From DASQFU01 sp035632955 (GTDB lineage Bacteria; Eisenbacteria; RBG-16-71-46): a stretch of DNA of 11,627 bases. The DNA lies in assembly GCA_035632955.1 (NCBI GenBank), contig DASQFU010000139.1:1-11627 (forward strand). The letters run 5' to 3'. The notes under the pieces are model-generated. The model did no database searches, was not told where the DNA came from, and saw only the letters and a program-made list of their open reading frames with translations. Shown here piece by piece: positions 1 through 8,700 of this stretch. Numbering within the stretch: the first letter of the stretch is position 1; every line of letters begins with the position of its first letter. Position numbers and translations under genes: made by a program.

Positions 1-2073
1 CATCACGACGCCGCGCCCGAAGCTCTCGTGATACACCTCGCGTCCGACCAGACGCGCCAGCGCGCCGCGCGTCCGGTACGCGGGTGCCAGCGCGGTCGCC
101 ACCGTCGTGATCGCGCGCGACGGCCGCCAGGCCGGTCGCGGCGGCGGCACTTCCCGCTCGAGCAGCTCCGGCGGAATCTCGTCGACGAAGCGCGACACAC
201 CCGCCCCGCCGCTGCCGTCGAAGCGCCGCCGATACGCGGCCGCGGTCAACAGCACGTCGTCCCTGGCCCGCGTCAGGGCGACGTAGAACAGGCGGCGCTC
301 CTCCTCCAGCTCGGTCGGATCGTCGAGCGACGAGCCATGCGGGAACAGCCCTTCCTCGAGCCCGGCGATCGCCACCGCGTCGAACTCGAGCCCCTTCGCG
401 TTGTGCGCGGTCAGCAGCAGCACCCGATCCGCGCCCTCCGCCAAGCGATCCACGTCGGTGAGCAAGGCGGCCTCGGCAAGGAACGCGCGCGTGTCGCCCT
501 CGGCGTGGGCGGCCGCGAACTGTGCGGCGCCCGCCAGCAGCTCCTCGAGGTTCGCGCGCCGCTCGTCGACGTCCCGCTCGCCGGGCTCCCCGAGGGCGCC
601 GAGATAGTCGGTTCGCTGCAGGACGCGCGCGAGCAGCGCGTCGACCGGCTCGTCGAGATGCGCGCGCAGCTCGTCCAGCAATGCGAGCAACGCCTGCGCG
701 CCGGCCCGAGCGGTGCGATGCAGCTCGCCCGCCGACGAGAGCTCGCGCAACGCCTGCTCGGGGGTCGCGCCAAGCGCGCTCAGGCGCGCCTCGATCGCGG
801 CGCGCACGACCTCACCCAGCCCGCGGCGCGGCGTGTTCCACACGCGCCAGAACGCGACGGCATCGCTCGGATTCACGGCCATCCGCAGGTAGGCGAGCAG
901 ATCCTTGACCTCCCGCCGCTGATAGAACGACACGCCGCCGACGATCTCGTAGGGCATGCCGTGCTGGCGCAGCTCGGTCTCGATCGCCCGCGACTGGGCA
1001 TGGGTGCGGTAGAGCACCGCGGTGCCGTCCAAGCGCAGCCCGCGCCGCTGCCGCTCGGCGAGGAAGCCGCGCACGCGCCGCGCTTCGTCGGCGTCGTCCT
1101 GCGCCAGCACGAACCGCAGCGGCCGGCCGTCCTCGCGATCGCTCCACAGCGTCTTGCCCTTGCGCGCGCGGTTGTTCGCGATCACGGCGTTCGCCGCGCC
1201 GAGGATCGTGCGCGTGGAGCGGTAGTTCTGCTCGAGCCGCACCACCGCCGCGCCCGAAAACGCCTGCTCGAAGTCGAGCACGTGCGTGAGGTCGGCGCCG
1301 CGGAATCCGTAGATGCTCTGATCGTCGTCGCCGACCACGAACAGGTTGCCGTGCACGCTCGCCAGCGCCGCGACCAGGCGGAACTGCGCGTGGTTGGTGT
1401 CCTGGTACTCGTCGACCAGCACGTGCTGGAACCGCCGCCCGTAGTGCTCCGCGATCTCGGGATGGTTGCGGAACAGCCGCACCACCTCGCCGATCAGGTC
1501 GTCGAAATCCAACGCCGAGCGCTCGCGCAGGCCGCGCTGATAGGCCGCGAAGCATTCGGCGAATCGACGCTCCGAGGGGCCGACCGCCGCGTGCAAGGCT
1601 TGGTCGGGAGTCACGAGCGCGTTCTTGGCGTCGGAGATGCGGCTCAGCACCTGGCCGACCCGCAGCGTCCCTTCCGGCACGGCGAGCGTCTTCAGGATCT
1701 CGCGCACCAAGCTCTCCTGGTCCTCGCGATCGTAGATCGTGAAATTGGGAGGAATTCCGGTCTCGCCCTGCGCCCGGCGCGCGGTGCGGCGCAGGATGCG
1801 CACCCCGGTCGCGTGAAACGTGCCGATCCAGACGCGCGCGGCGACGGCGCCAACCTCGCGCTCGATCCGAGAGCGCATCTCCCGCGCCGCCCGGTTGGTG
1901 AACGTGAACGCGAGGATCGCATCCGGTGGCACGCCTTCTTCGAGCAGACGCGCGACGCGTGCGGTCAGCACGCGGGTCTTGCCGCTGCCGGCGCCGGCGA
2001 TCACGAGGAGCGCGCCCGGCCCGTGCTCGACGGCACGGCGCTGCGCGTCGTTGAGGTGCAGGGTGGCGTCCAA
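1..2073 (-). CDS. uvrD: UvrD/PcrA-family superfamily 1 DNA helicase (C-terminus cut by left edge)
   Basis: ATP-dependent 3'-5' DNA helicase of the UvrD/PcrA/Rep group, which acts in the cytoplasm in excision and mismatch repair and in clearing proteins from DNA. Read from the TTG at 2073, 691 residues are visible and every core motif is present: Walker A GAGSGKT (27-33), motif Ia FTFTNRAAREM (56-66), Ib WIGTFH (82-87), DFDDLI (189-194), Walker B DEYQDTN (221-227), motif III GDDDQSIYGFRGA (248-260), IV LEQNYRS (280-286), V TAHNAKGLEFD (555-565) and VI RRLFYVALTRAR (593-604). The last visible residues, GREVYHESFGRGVVM, match the beginning of the C-terminal Tudor-like region of PcrA/UvrD, so probably only some tens of residues are missing (E. 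coli UvrD has 720). The start is uncertain. No in-frame ATG lies near the expected N-terminus; the TTG gives MDATLHLNDAQRRAV, which aligns well with family N-termini, but no SD precedes it. UvrD and PcrA cannot be separated from this fragment. Confidence 0.95.
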   Translation of the reverse strand, partial: MDATLHLNDAQRRAVEHGPGALLVIAGAGSGKTRVLTARVARLLEEGVPPDAILAFTFTNRAAREMRSRIEREVGAVAARVWIGTFHATGVRILRRTARRAQGETGIPPNFTIYDREDQESLVREILKTLAVPEGTLRVGQVLSRISDAKNALVTPDQALHAAVGPSERRFAECFAAYQRGLRERSALDFDDLIGEVVRLFRNHPEIAEHYGRRFQHVLVDEYQDTNHAQFRLVAALASVHGNLFVVGDDDQSIYGFRGADLTHVLDFEQAFSGAAVVRLEQNYRSTRTILGAANAVIANNRARKGKTLWSDREDGRPLRFVLAQDDADEARRVRGFLAERQRRGLRLDGTAVLYRTHAQSRAIETELRQHGMPYEIVGGVSFYQRREVKDLLAYLRMAVNPSDAVAFWRVWNTPRRGLGEVVRAAIEARLSALGATPEQALRELSSAGELHRTARAGAQALLALLDELRAHLDEPVDALLARVLQRTDYLGALGEPGERDVDERRANLEELLAGAAQFAAAHAEGDTRAFLAEAALLTDVDRLAEGADRVLLLTAHNAKGLEFDAVAIAGLEEGLFPHGSSLDDPTELEEERRLFYVALTRARDDVLLTAAAYRRRFDGSGGAGVSRFVDEIPPELLEREVPPPRPAWRPSRAITTVATALAPAYRTRGALARLVGREVYHESFGRGVVM

Positions 2074-2372
2074 GCGGGTGAGTGCTTTCGGGTCAGGGGC
2101 CGAGTGCGAAGGTCGATCGCAATCTAGTGTTTCGTGTCCGAACTCATGTGCATACAGCGGCGAGCCATCGAGGCCCTTGGCCAGGCGCGACGACGAGACG
2201 TATCGATCGTGATACTTCGAGGAGGAGCAACGCCGCCAGAAGCCACGAGGGGCGCCGGGATGTGTGCATGAGTTCGGACACGAGACACTAGCCCAAAGCC
2301 CAACGACCGTCCACCGGACGAGCCGGCGACGGGCGTGGATCACGAGGACGACGGATCGCGTGACGCGCGCGA
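2074..2372. other. Intergenic region between the trimodular OM protein gene and the helicase gene
   Basis: This 299-bp gap holds the inverted-repeat element (2124-2291), 50 bp of unassigned DNA on the helicase side and 81 bp on the other side. No convincing -35/-10 pair for the helicase and no SD were seen on the minus strand. The helicase frame stays open through the whole gap into the end of the upstream gene, but the extension (through the element, with GTG at 2343 as an available start) has no family-like sequence and is not taken as coding. A 5-bp hairpin at 2308-2320 lacks a following T run. Confidence 0.6.
2124..2291. mobile_element. MITE-like element with 25-bp terminal inverted repeats
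   Basis: The left arm (2124-2148) reads CTAGTGTTTCGTGTCCGAAC then TCATG. The right arm (2267-2291) is its reverse complement with one mismatch, at position 2131, so 24 of 25 bases match. The arms enclose 118 bp, and a weaker match continues a short way inward. Both ends carry CTAG, which can be read as a 4-bp target duplication (as for IS5-type elements) or as TA within CTAG (as for IS630/Tc1-type elements). No transposase fits inside, so a non-autonomous element mobilised in trans is the likeliest reading. The inner edge is 51 bp from the proposed helicase start, so the element lies in the helicase leader. A long hairpin acting on RNA is the main alternative; the 118-bp loop makes a simple terminator unlikely. 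The family was not identified. Confidence 0.55.
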
Positions 2373-5300
2373 TCAGAACTCCGGGCCGATGCTGAAGTGC
2401 CAGCGCGGGCGGCTGACACCGACGAAGTCGGTGTTCCACGCGGCGTCGAGCTTGACGATGAAGAAGTAGAAGGCGGTGCGGATGCCGGTGCCGAAGCCGA
2501 GCTTCGTGTCCTCGAGCCGCAGCTTGCCGTTCGAGCTGCGCGTGAGCCGCACCTCTTCCCCGCCGTTCCAGACCACGCCCGCGTCCGCGAACACGGCCCC
2601 GCGCAAGTTGAAGATGCCGAGCGGCACCGGCCCGACCAATCCGAGCTGCTGGATGAACGGGAAACGGAGCTCGGCGTTGACGATCGCGAGCCGCGACCCG
2701 AGCAGGTCGAAGTCGGGATATCCGCGCAACGTCGAGAAGCCGCCGACCCGGAACGTCTGCGGGTCGCGTCCCGTGCTCACCCCGCCGAGCGCCCGCGCCG
2801 CGAACGTGTAGCCGTGGGTCAGATCCCAGTAGCGGCGGCCGTCGTAGGTGAACGTGTGGTAGTTCAAGCCGTTGTCGAACAGCGCCAGCGAAGGGCTATA
2901 GCTGAGGTTGTAGCGCTGGCCGTTGACCGGCCCGTAGTAGCCGAACAACGCGTTGTCGCCGACCAGCGAGATCGAGGGCGAGGTGACCGAGCGGAACTCG
3001 GTCCCGCTCCGGATCAAAAACCCGAACGGGTCGCGGTCGAAGAACTCACGCTCTACGAACATCTGCGTGAAGTTGAACTCCGCTCGGCGAAACCGGTTGA
3101 ACGGGTAGGCGGCCGACAGCAGCGCACCGTAGGTGCGCTCGGAGAACAGGCGCGGGCCCGAGAGCTGCTCGCCCAGGGTCGTGACTCGGGACGAGAAGTA
3201 GTTCTTGAAGTGGAACAGCCCGCCGCCGACATCCCAGCGGCGCGGCAGGTAGTTGTAGATCGCGATCGCGTTGGTCTCGTCGAACGAGTTGCTGAATACG
3301 TCGCTGGCGATGAACAGGTTGTGGTTGCCGAGAAAATCACTGAACTGGAACTGCGTGCTGCCGACGAAACCGATCCCGCTCGCGGCGTAGAAGCCGCCGC
3401 CCGCGTAGTCGGGCGCGAGCCGTACCCGGTAAGGATGCGGTTCTTGGCGCAGCAACGAGTCCGGCAGAGCGAACGGGCCGCCGCGCTCGACCAGCGGCGT
3501 GCGGGTCGGCAGGCGTGGAACCGTGTCGCGCGTCGCGAGCAGGCTGTGATCGTTGCCCATGCCCCACGGCGGCGGCTGGCCGCGGCGATCGTCGACCTCG
3601 GAAGGTGGTTCCGCGCGCACGGTATCGATGGTCCCGGTGGCCACGACCGCGGGCTCCGACTCGCGCGGCGTGCTCGCCAGGGTGTCGGGCGTCGTCGTCA
3701 CGCTATCCGGCCACGCGCCGGCCAGCGCCCCACGCGGGGGTGTCGGGGCCGCGGCCTCGTCGGCCGCGCGCCGCGCACGGTCGACCGACAGCACGGTCTG
3801 AGGCGCCTGGCGCTTGAGGCGATCGACGACCGCGTCCAACGACAGTGGCTCTTTGACCGCGAACACGTCGAAACCGCCGCGGTTGAAGGCTGAGAACACG
3901 AGCCGGTCGTTCTGCCGCGACCACGACAAGCTGGTGACGCCTCCCTGCACTTCGGTGAGCTGCGTGATCGACGAATCCGCCGGGTCGAAGAGATAGATGT
4001 CGGGGCCACCCGAGCGATCGGAGACGAACGCGAGCTTGCGGCCGTCCGGCGACCAGGCCGGCGAGTGGTCGTCGCCGTGAGTGTCGAGCACCAGGCGGGA
4101 TTGCCGGCTCGTCAGCTCCAGACTGAACAACCCGTAGGCGCCATAGCCGCGCTCCTGGCGCAGCGGCTGCAAAACGACCGGCGCCAGCCGATCGGACGCG
4201 AACGTCAAGCTGCGGCCGTCTGGCGTCCAGGTCGGCTGCTTCTCGTCATAGGTGTCGTCGGTCAGCCGGGTGACGGCGCCAGAACCCGCGTCGACGAGCC
4301 ACAAGTCGGAACGTCCGTCCTTGAGGCCGACGACCACGAGCGAATCCGAGACCGGCGACCACGCCGGGAAGGTGAGCGCGTCGCAATCGAGGTCGAACCG
4401 TTTCAGCACCTTCCCGTTCTTGGCCGAGACGAGATACAGAACGTCGCGGCCCTCGCTCTTGGCGGTCAGGCCGATGCGATCGCCTTGTGGCGACCACGTG
4501 AGCGAGCTGCGGAACGAGGGAATCGCTTCGAACTGGACGCTGCGCTCGCCGCGGATCACGCGGTTCAGCACCTTCCCGTCGAACGCCGACATGATGTAGA
4601 CGTCGGTGTACTGGCGGCGGTCGGAGAAGTAGGCGATCCGATCACCCTGCGGGGAAATGGCGGGCGCGGTGTTGAGGTTGCTCTCGTCGCGCCGGTGGTC
4701 GGTGAGCCGGCGCGCGAACAGCTCGGGGTCTTCCTTGCTCGACACCGTCGGCCAGAAGCGTTTACGCAGCCAGGCGCGGAACTGTTCGTCGAACTTGTCG
4801 ATCGGCATGCCGACCGCGCGCTGGAACGCGCGATCGAAGGACCGCATCTGCCGCGTCTTTTGCAGCAGCTCGCGCAGCCGGTCCTCGCCGTGGCGCTCGA
4901 CCAGGTAGGCGATCGCGAGCTGCCCCTGCTTGTAGACGAGATAGCCACCGGTGTACGTCAACGGCCGCACGTAGCCGGTGATCGCGCCGTCGCGCATGAA
5001 CATCTCGGCGTTCGGCTCGATGTCGAGCGAGATGTACTCCGCGAGCCCCTCGGCGAACCACAGCGGCACCTGGAAGAAGCTCTGGCGCGCCAGCAGGGCG
5101 GTCGCGTTGCCGCCGTAGATCAGATCGAACATGTAGGCGTGGACCAGCTCGTGGACGACGACGTGGCGCAGATCCTCGTAGGAGCCGGTGAACGGCAGCA
5201 CCACCCGGTTGCGCAACAGCTCGGTGAAGCCGCCGGTGCCGGCGTCGATCAGCTCGGGGGTGACGTTGGTCTGCGCGAAATCGTTGTGTGATCCGTAGAG

Positions 5301-5567
5301 AATGATCGGCACGCGATGGCCGAGCGTGTGGCCCATGCGCCGGGTCAGCGTGGCGTTGGTCTTCTCCGCCAGATCCATGACCCGTATCGCCAGGCTGTCG
5401 AGACCACTGTAGTAGTAGACCTCGAAGTGATCCGACGTGATCGAGCGCCAGTCGTAGAGCCGGTACTGGACCTTGTTCTGGCCGTAGTACTGTGCCTGGG
5501 CGACCGAAACGCCCATCAGGGTCCCGATGAGGAGTGCGACCCCGCCGAGCAGCCACCCGTGTCGCAT
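2373..5567 (-). CDS. Gluzincin metallopeptidase - TolB/PD40 propeller - Omp85 barrel fusion protein
   Basis: Predicted OM protein of 1064 residues. A signal peptide (1-25, AQA before the cut) leads into a peptidase-MA-like gluzincin domain with HELVH (139-143) and, 29 residues later, WFAEGLAEY (170-178), where E173 is the expected third zinc ligand and E140 the catalytic base. Six TolB/PD40-type blades follow at roughly 300-332, 355-388, 400-432, 445-490, 503-533 and 546-571, with signatures such as AWSPDGRKLAFVSDR. Residues about 572-720 are a Pro/Thr/Ala-rich linker. Residues about 720-1064 form an Omp85/BamA-type barrel with the loop-6 motif LRGY (947-950) and a C-terminal beta-signal ending IGPEF. 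No POTRA is present. The topology of Omp85 barrels puts the protease and propeller in the periplasm. ATG 5567 is chosen because AAAGGA lies 7 nt upstream and it starts directly at the signal peptide; GTG 5594 would add nine residues but its GGGAGG touches the start codon. The substrate is unknown. A role in OM-protein turnover or export is inferred from the neighbouring tamB. Confidence 0.9.
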   Translation of the reverse strand: MRHGWLLGGVALLIGTLMGVSVAQAQYYGQNKVQYRLYDWRSITSDHFEVYYYSGLDSLAIRVMDLAEKTNATLTRRMGHTLGHRVPIILYGSHNDFAQTNVTPELIDAGTGGFTELLRNRVVLPFTGSYEDLRHVVVHELVHAYMFDLIYGGNATALLARQSFFQVPLWFAEGLAEYISLDIEPNAEMFMRDGAITGYVRPLTYTGGYLVYKQGQLAIAYLVERHGEDRLRELLQKTRQMRSFDRAFQRAVGMPIDKFDEQFRAWLRKRFWPTVSSKEDPELFARRLTDHRRDESNLNTAPAISPQGDRIAYFSDRRQYTDVYIMSAFDGKVLNRVIRGERSVQFEAIPSFRSSLTWSPQGDRIGLTAKSEGRDVLYLVSAKNGKVLKRFDLDCDALTFPAWSPVSDSLVVVGLKDGRSDLWLVDAGSGAVTRLTDDTYDEKQPTWTPDGRSLTFASDRLAPVVLQPLRQERGYGAYGLFSLELTSRQSRLVLDTHGDDHSPAWSPDGRKLAFVSDRSGGPDIYLFDPADSSITQLTEVQGGVTSLSWSRQNDRLVFSAFNRGGFDVFAVKEPLSLDAVVDRLKRQAPQTVLSVDRARRAADEAAAPTPPRGALAGAWPDSVTTTPDTLASTPRESEPAVVATGTIDTVRAEPPSEVDDRRGQPPPWGMGNDHSLLATRDTVPRLPTRTPLVERGGPFALPDSLLRQEPHPYRVRLAPDYAGGGFYAASGIGFVGSTQFQFSDFLGNHNLFIASDVFSNSFDETNAIAIYNYLPRRWDVGGGLFHFKNYFSSRVTTLGEQLSGPRLFSERTYGALLSAAYPFNRFRRAEFNFTQMFVEREFFDRDPFGFLIRSGTEFRSVTSPSISLVGDNALFGYYGPVNGQRYNLSYSPSLALFDNGLNYHTFTYDGRRYWDLTHGYTFAARALGGVSTGRDPQTFRVGGFSTLRGYPDFDLLGSRLAIVNAELRFPFIQQLGLVGPVPLGIFNLRGAVFADAGVVWNGGEEVRLTRSSNGKLRLEDTKLGFGTGIRTAFYFFIVKLDAAWNTDFVGVSRPRWHFSIGPEF

Positions 5568-5719
5568 CAGACCGTCCTTTCCATTGCGCGCCACCCTCCC
5601 ACCATCGGCGGGCTTTGGGCCGCGCCTCTACCTTTAAATACCGAGGCCCCTGCCGGGGGTTCGGAGAAACTTCCCGGCGCGGCAACCGGCCGGACGCGAG
5701 CCGACGGCTGCTCGGCCAT
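5567..5719 (-). CDS. Possible 50-codon ORF overlapping both neighbours (doubtful)
   Basis: An ATG-to-TGA frame fills the whole gap between tamB and the next gene. Its ATG (5719-5717) overlaps the tamB stop as TGATG, and its TGA (5569-5567) overlaps the next gene's ATG as TGATG. GGGAG (5725-5729) lies 5 nt before the start. The 50-residue product begins MAEQPSARVRPVAAPG and ends GGWRAMERTV. It is rich in Pro, Ala and Gly, has no signal peptide, membrane segment or known domain, and was not recognised. Against it being a gene: a run of codons unusual for this DNA (GTA TTT AAA GGT AGA), and open frames of this length are common in GC-rich DNA. It may act only as a coupling leader or be chance. 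Confidence 0.22.
   Translation of the reverse strand: MAEQPSARVRPVAAPGSFSEPPAGASVFKGRGAAQSPPMVGGWRAMERTV
5575..5580 (-). promoter_or_regulatory. Ribosome binding site deciding the start of the trimodular protein
   Basis: AAAGGA on the minus strand sits 7 nt before ATG 5567. This favours that start over the in-frame GTG at 5594, whose GGGAGG directly abuts the start codon with no spacer. Confidence 0.6.
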
Positions 5720-8700
5720 CAGTACTCCCACCGCGCCTTCAGGTTGACGTTGAAATCCGGGGAGCTCGAGACGGTCGAGGTGGAGCCGGTGAGGGTTCGC
5801 CGCTGGGTGAGCTCGCTGCTCACGTAGAAGAACCGGTTGAGGCGGTATTCGGCCTCGATGTCGCGCTCGACCGTGCCGGTCCTGACGTTCTCGTCCGGCC
5901 GGTCCAGGCCTGGCACCCGTTGACCATAGCGCACGGCCAGGCGCGACGTGAGCGGAATGCCCACCCGCACCAGCACCCCACCCGTGCCGCGCACGAGGCC
6001 GCCCGACTCACGCGCGACCTCCCATTCGTTGAGATAGCCGCGGAACGCCCGCGACAGATCGGCCGAGAGCTGGCGGTTCAGCGCCTGGGTCACGTAACTG
6101 TCCAGCGGATCCTCGAAGGCCAGGCCCCCCTTCTCGTCCACGAACCGCCCGACGGTGATCGCCCGCAGGATCTGCGGCTCGTCCCAATTGTTCTCGCTCG
6201 AGAACTCGATCACCGGCTCCCGCACGCGGCCGCTGATGGTCACGAAGATGCGCTCCTGGCCCCGTTCGTCCTGCGTGCCGAGCCCCACGGTCTCGGCGTC
6301 CTCGGGGGTGGCGCGCGGCACCTGCGTCTCGGCCTCCGCCGCGATCAGCGGATTGACCCCATCCAGGTTATCGAACGTCAGGTCGGCCCGTTGCACCGTG
6401 AATCGATTGCTGAGGAAATAGTAGTCGCCGCGCAGCGAGCGCACGTCGCCGTAGATGATCAGCGAATCCACCGTCTGCTCGAGGTTGAGATCGGCGCTGA
6501 ACTCGATCCGGCCGTCGGGCGGCTGCCAGATCAGGTTGTCGGTTGCGCTCAGATGCAATCGGTACGTCCAGTAGAGCGGTTGCGTGCTGGCGGCGATCTG
6601 CTCGATCTCGCTCTGCTTCGCGAAATCGAACAGCACGACCCCCCGGCGCAGCTCGACCTCGCCATCGACGCGCGGCACGGTCGTGCCTCCGATCCGCGGC
6701 CCCTTGGTAATGACGAAGTTCCCATCCAGAACCGCCGCGTAGAGCCCGGTCTCGAGTGCCGTGAACTCTCGCAGCGACAGATTGAAGCGATAGTTGTCGA
6801 GCACCATTCCCTGCAGCCGCACCTCGCCGTGCGCCTGGACCCGGCCGGCGTCTCCTTGGCGGGTGCGCTGGCGCGCGGCCAGGGTGTCGAGCGAGATGCG
6901 CGCTTCGTCGAACGTCAGGTCCGCATAGACCTCCTCCAACAGCTCCTCGCGCCCCGCGAGCCGCAGCTTGCCCTGGCGGATGCGCGCAGTGCCCCTGAGA
7001 TCGGGCTCGCGCACGGTGCCGCCGATCCTGGCGTCGAGATCGAAACGACCGGACGCCTGTCCGAGCTGGGCGACGAACAGCGGCAGCAACGCCAGATCGC
7101 CGTTCGGCAGGTCGACCTGCCACGACATCGGCGCCTCCGGCAGCTCCGGGCTTTCTCCCAGGGCCAGGCGCATCGGCATCTCGCCGGTGATGGTTGACGT
7201 GACGCCGCCGCGCGCGATCTTGATCTCCGGCACGTCGAGCTGCCCGGCGGCGTAGCGGGCCTTCGCGTTCACCGCATCCACGCGCGCTTCTCCGCGGGCG
7301 AGCGGCCGGGCCTCCACGGCGAGACTGAGCACCGGCGCCGCGGGCCGCCCGCCGACTTCGAGCGTTCCCGAGAGCTTGCCGCCCCATCCTTCGGCCGCCG
7401 GCACCATGCGGCCGACGCGCTCGAGCGGGAACTCCTGCGCGCGCGCCGTTCCCTCCCAGCGCCCCGCACCGGCGACCCACTGCAGCACGCCGTCGGCGGT
7501 CAGCGTGTCGGGCCACGGCTCGCTCATCGCGGTGACGGCGCCACGGACGCCGAGCGTGCCGCCGGCAAGCACGAGGGCCGCGTCCGACACCTCGAGGCGC
7601 CCGGGGGCGCCGCCGATCCGGATCGCCACCGAGTCGGCGCGGTGTCCCTGCGCGCTCGGCGTGGAGGCGGCAGCGTCCAGCTCCCAGCGCGGGTCACCAT
7701 AAATGCCGGACACCCGCAATCGGGCGTTCGCCCGCCCGCCCAGTCCCAGATCGGACGGCAAGCCGAGGCGCGAGAGATCCAGACGCTCGGCACGCGCGCT
7801 CCAGTCGTAGCGGCCCCCGGGTCCCGCCCAGCGACCTTCCATCGTCACCTGCGCCTCACCGTCGCGCGCCAGCAGCCGCTCGAAGCTCACGCCGTTGGGA
7901 TCCCCGACCAGCGCGAGCGGCGGCTCGACCGTCCAATGGAAGCTCGGGCTCTGCATCTCCGCCGATTCGGCCGTGAACCGCCAGCCGCCCTCGTGCCACG
8001 CGGCATCGCCGCGCAGGGTCACGGTCGTGTCGCCGGCCTGGGCGGTGAGGGTGGAGAATCCGGCCTGCTGATCGGCGAGCCGGACCGGCGTCGCGGCGCT
8101 GTCGAAGTGAAGACCGAGGAACAGCACGTCCTCGAGCCGCGCCTGCGCGGTGAGGTCGGGCTTCGGCAGCAGGCGGCCGCTCACGTCGGTGAGTCTCCAG
8201 CGTGCGGTTTTCAAGCCGAACCACTCGCTGCTCGTCCCCTCCAGAACGCCGGTGACGTCGAGCGCGCCCGCGCGGCCGTTCACGGTCCCGCGCCCGCTGG
8301 CCAGCGTGCCGCGCAGGCCGCTCGCGCGCCCGTCCGGCCATTCATCGAGGGGAAACTCCGTCACGGTGTACTCGCCTTGCCAGCCACCCGCGGCGGCGCG
8401 GCCATCCAGGGTCAGCTCGCCGCCACGGCGCAACGCGCGCACGCGGAAGCTGTCGGGTCCGACCGCGGGGAAATCCACGATCACGCCGCCGCTGTCGGCC
8501 CGCCATCCGCTCCACTCGCTGTCGTCGAGCTGCGCGGCGAGGCGCGCGCGGGGGCGGCCGCGCGTGTCGACCGCGTAGCGGAAGCGCCCGTTCAGGTTGC
8601 CCGCCGGCCAATCGCGGAGCTGGATCGCATCCCAGTGCTCGGGATTCGCGTTGCGCGCATCGCCGCCGACCTCCCAACCTTGCTTCGACCAGGTCACCTT

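Noticed and set aside
812..1555. Minus-strand open frame inside the helicase gene
   Set aside because: It is one of the other minus frames; the helicase motifs are continuous in the frame whose codons begin at coordinates divisible by three.
28..2127. 699-codon plus-strand open frame opposite the helicase
   Set aside because: The minus strand encodes all helicase motifs in order; the plus frame gives an Arg/Ala/Gln-rich product with no domain, typical of antisense shadows in GC-rich genes.
2147..2269. 41-codon minus-strand ORF inside the inverted-repeat element, starting MHTSRRPSWLLAALLLLE
   Set aside because: It looks like a signal peptide, but its start and end lie in the repeat arms, it has no SD and no mature domain; likely chance.
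2308..2320. Hairpin CGTCC-GGT-GGACG after the fusion gene as a terminator
   Set aside because: The stem is only 5 bp and no T run follows on the minus strand.
5631..5640. TATTTAAAGG as a -10 promoter element for the fusion gene
   Set aside because: It is the most AT-rich patch in the gap, but the sequence about 17 bp upstream does not resemble a -35 box; too weak to list as a promoter.
5640..5715. GC-rich palindromes downstream of tamB (such as AGCCGTCGGCT and CCGGCCGG) as a terminator
   Set aside because: Short stems, no T tract, and such palindromes are expected by chance in this GC-rich sequence.
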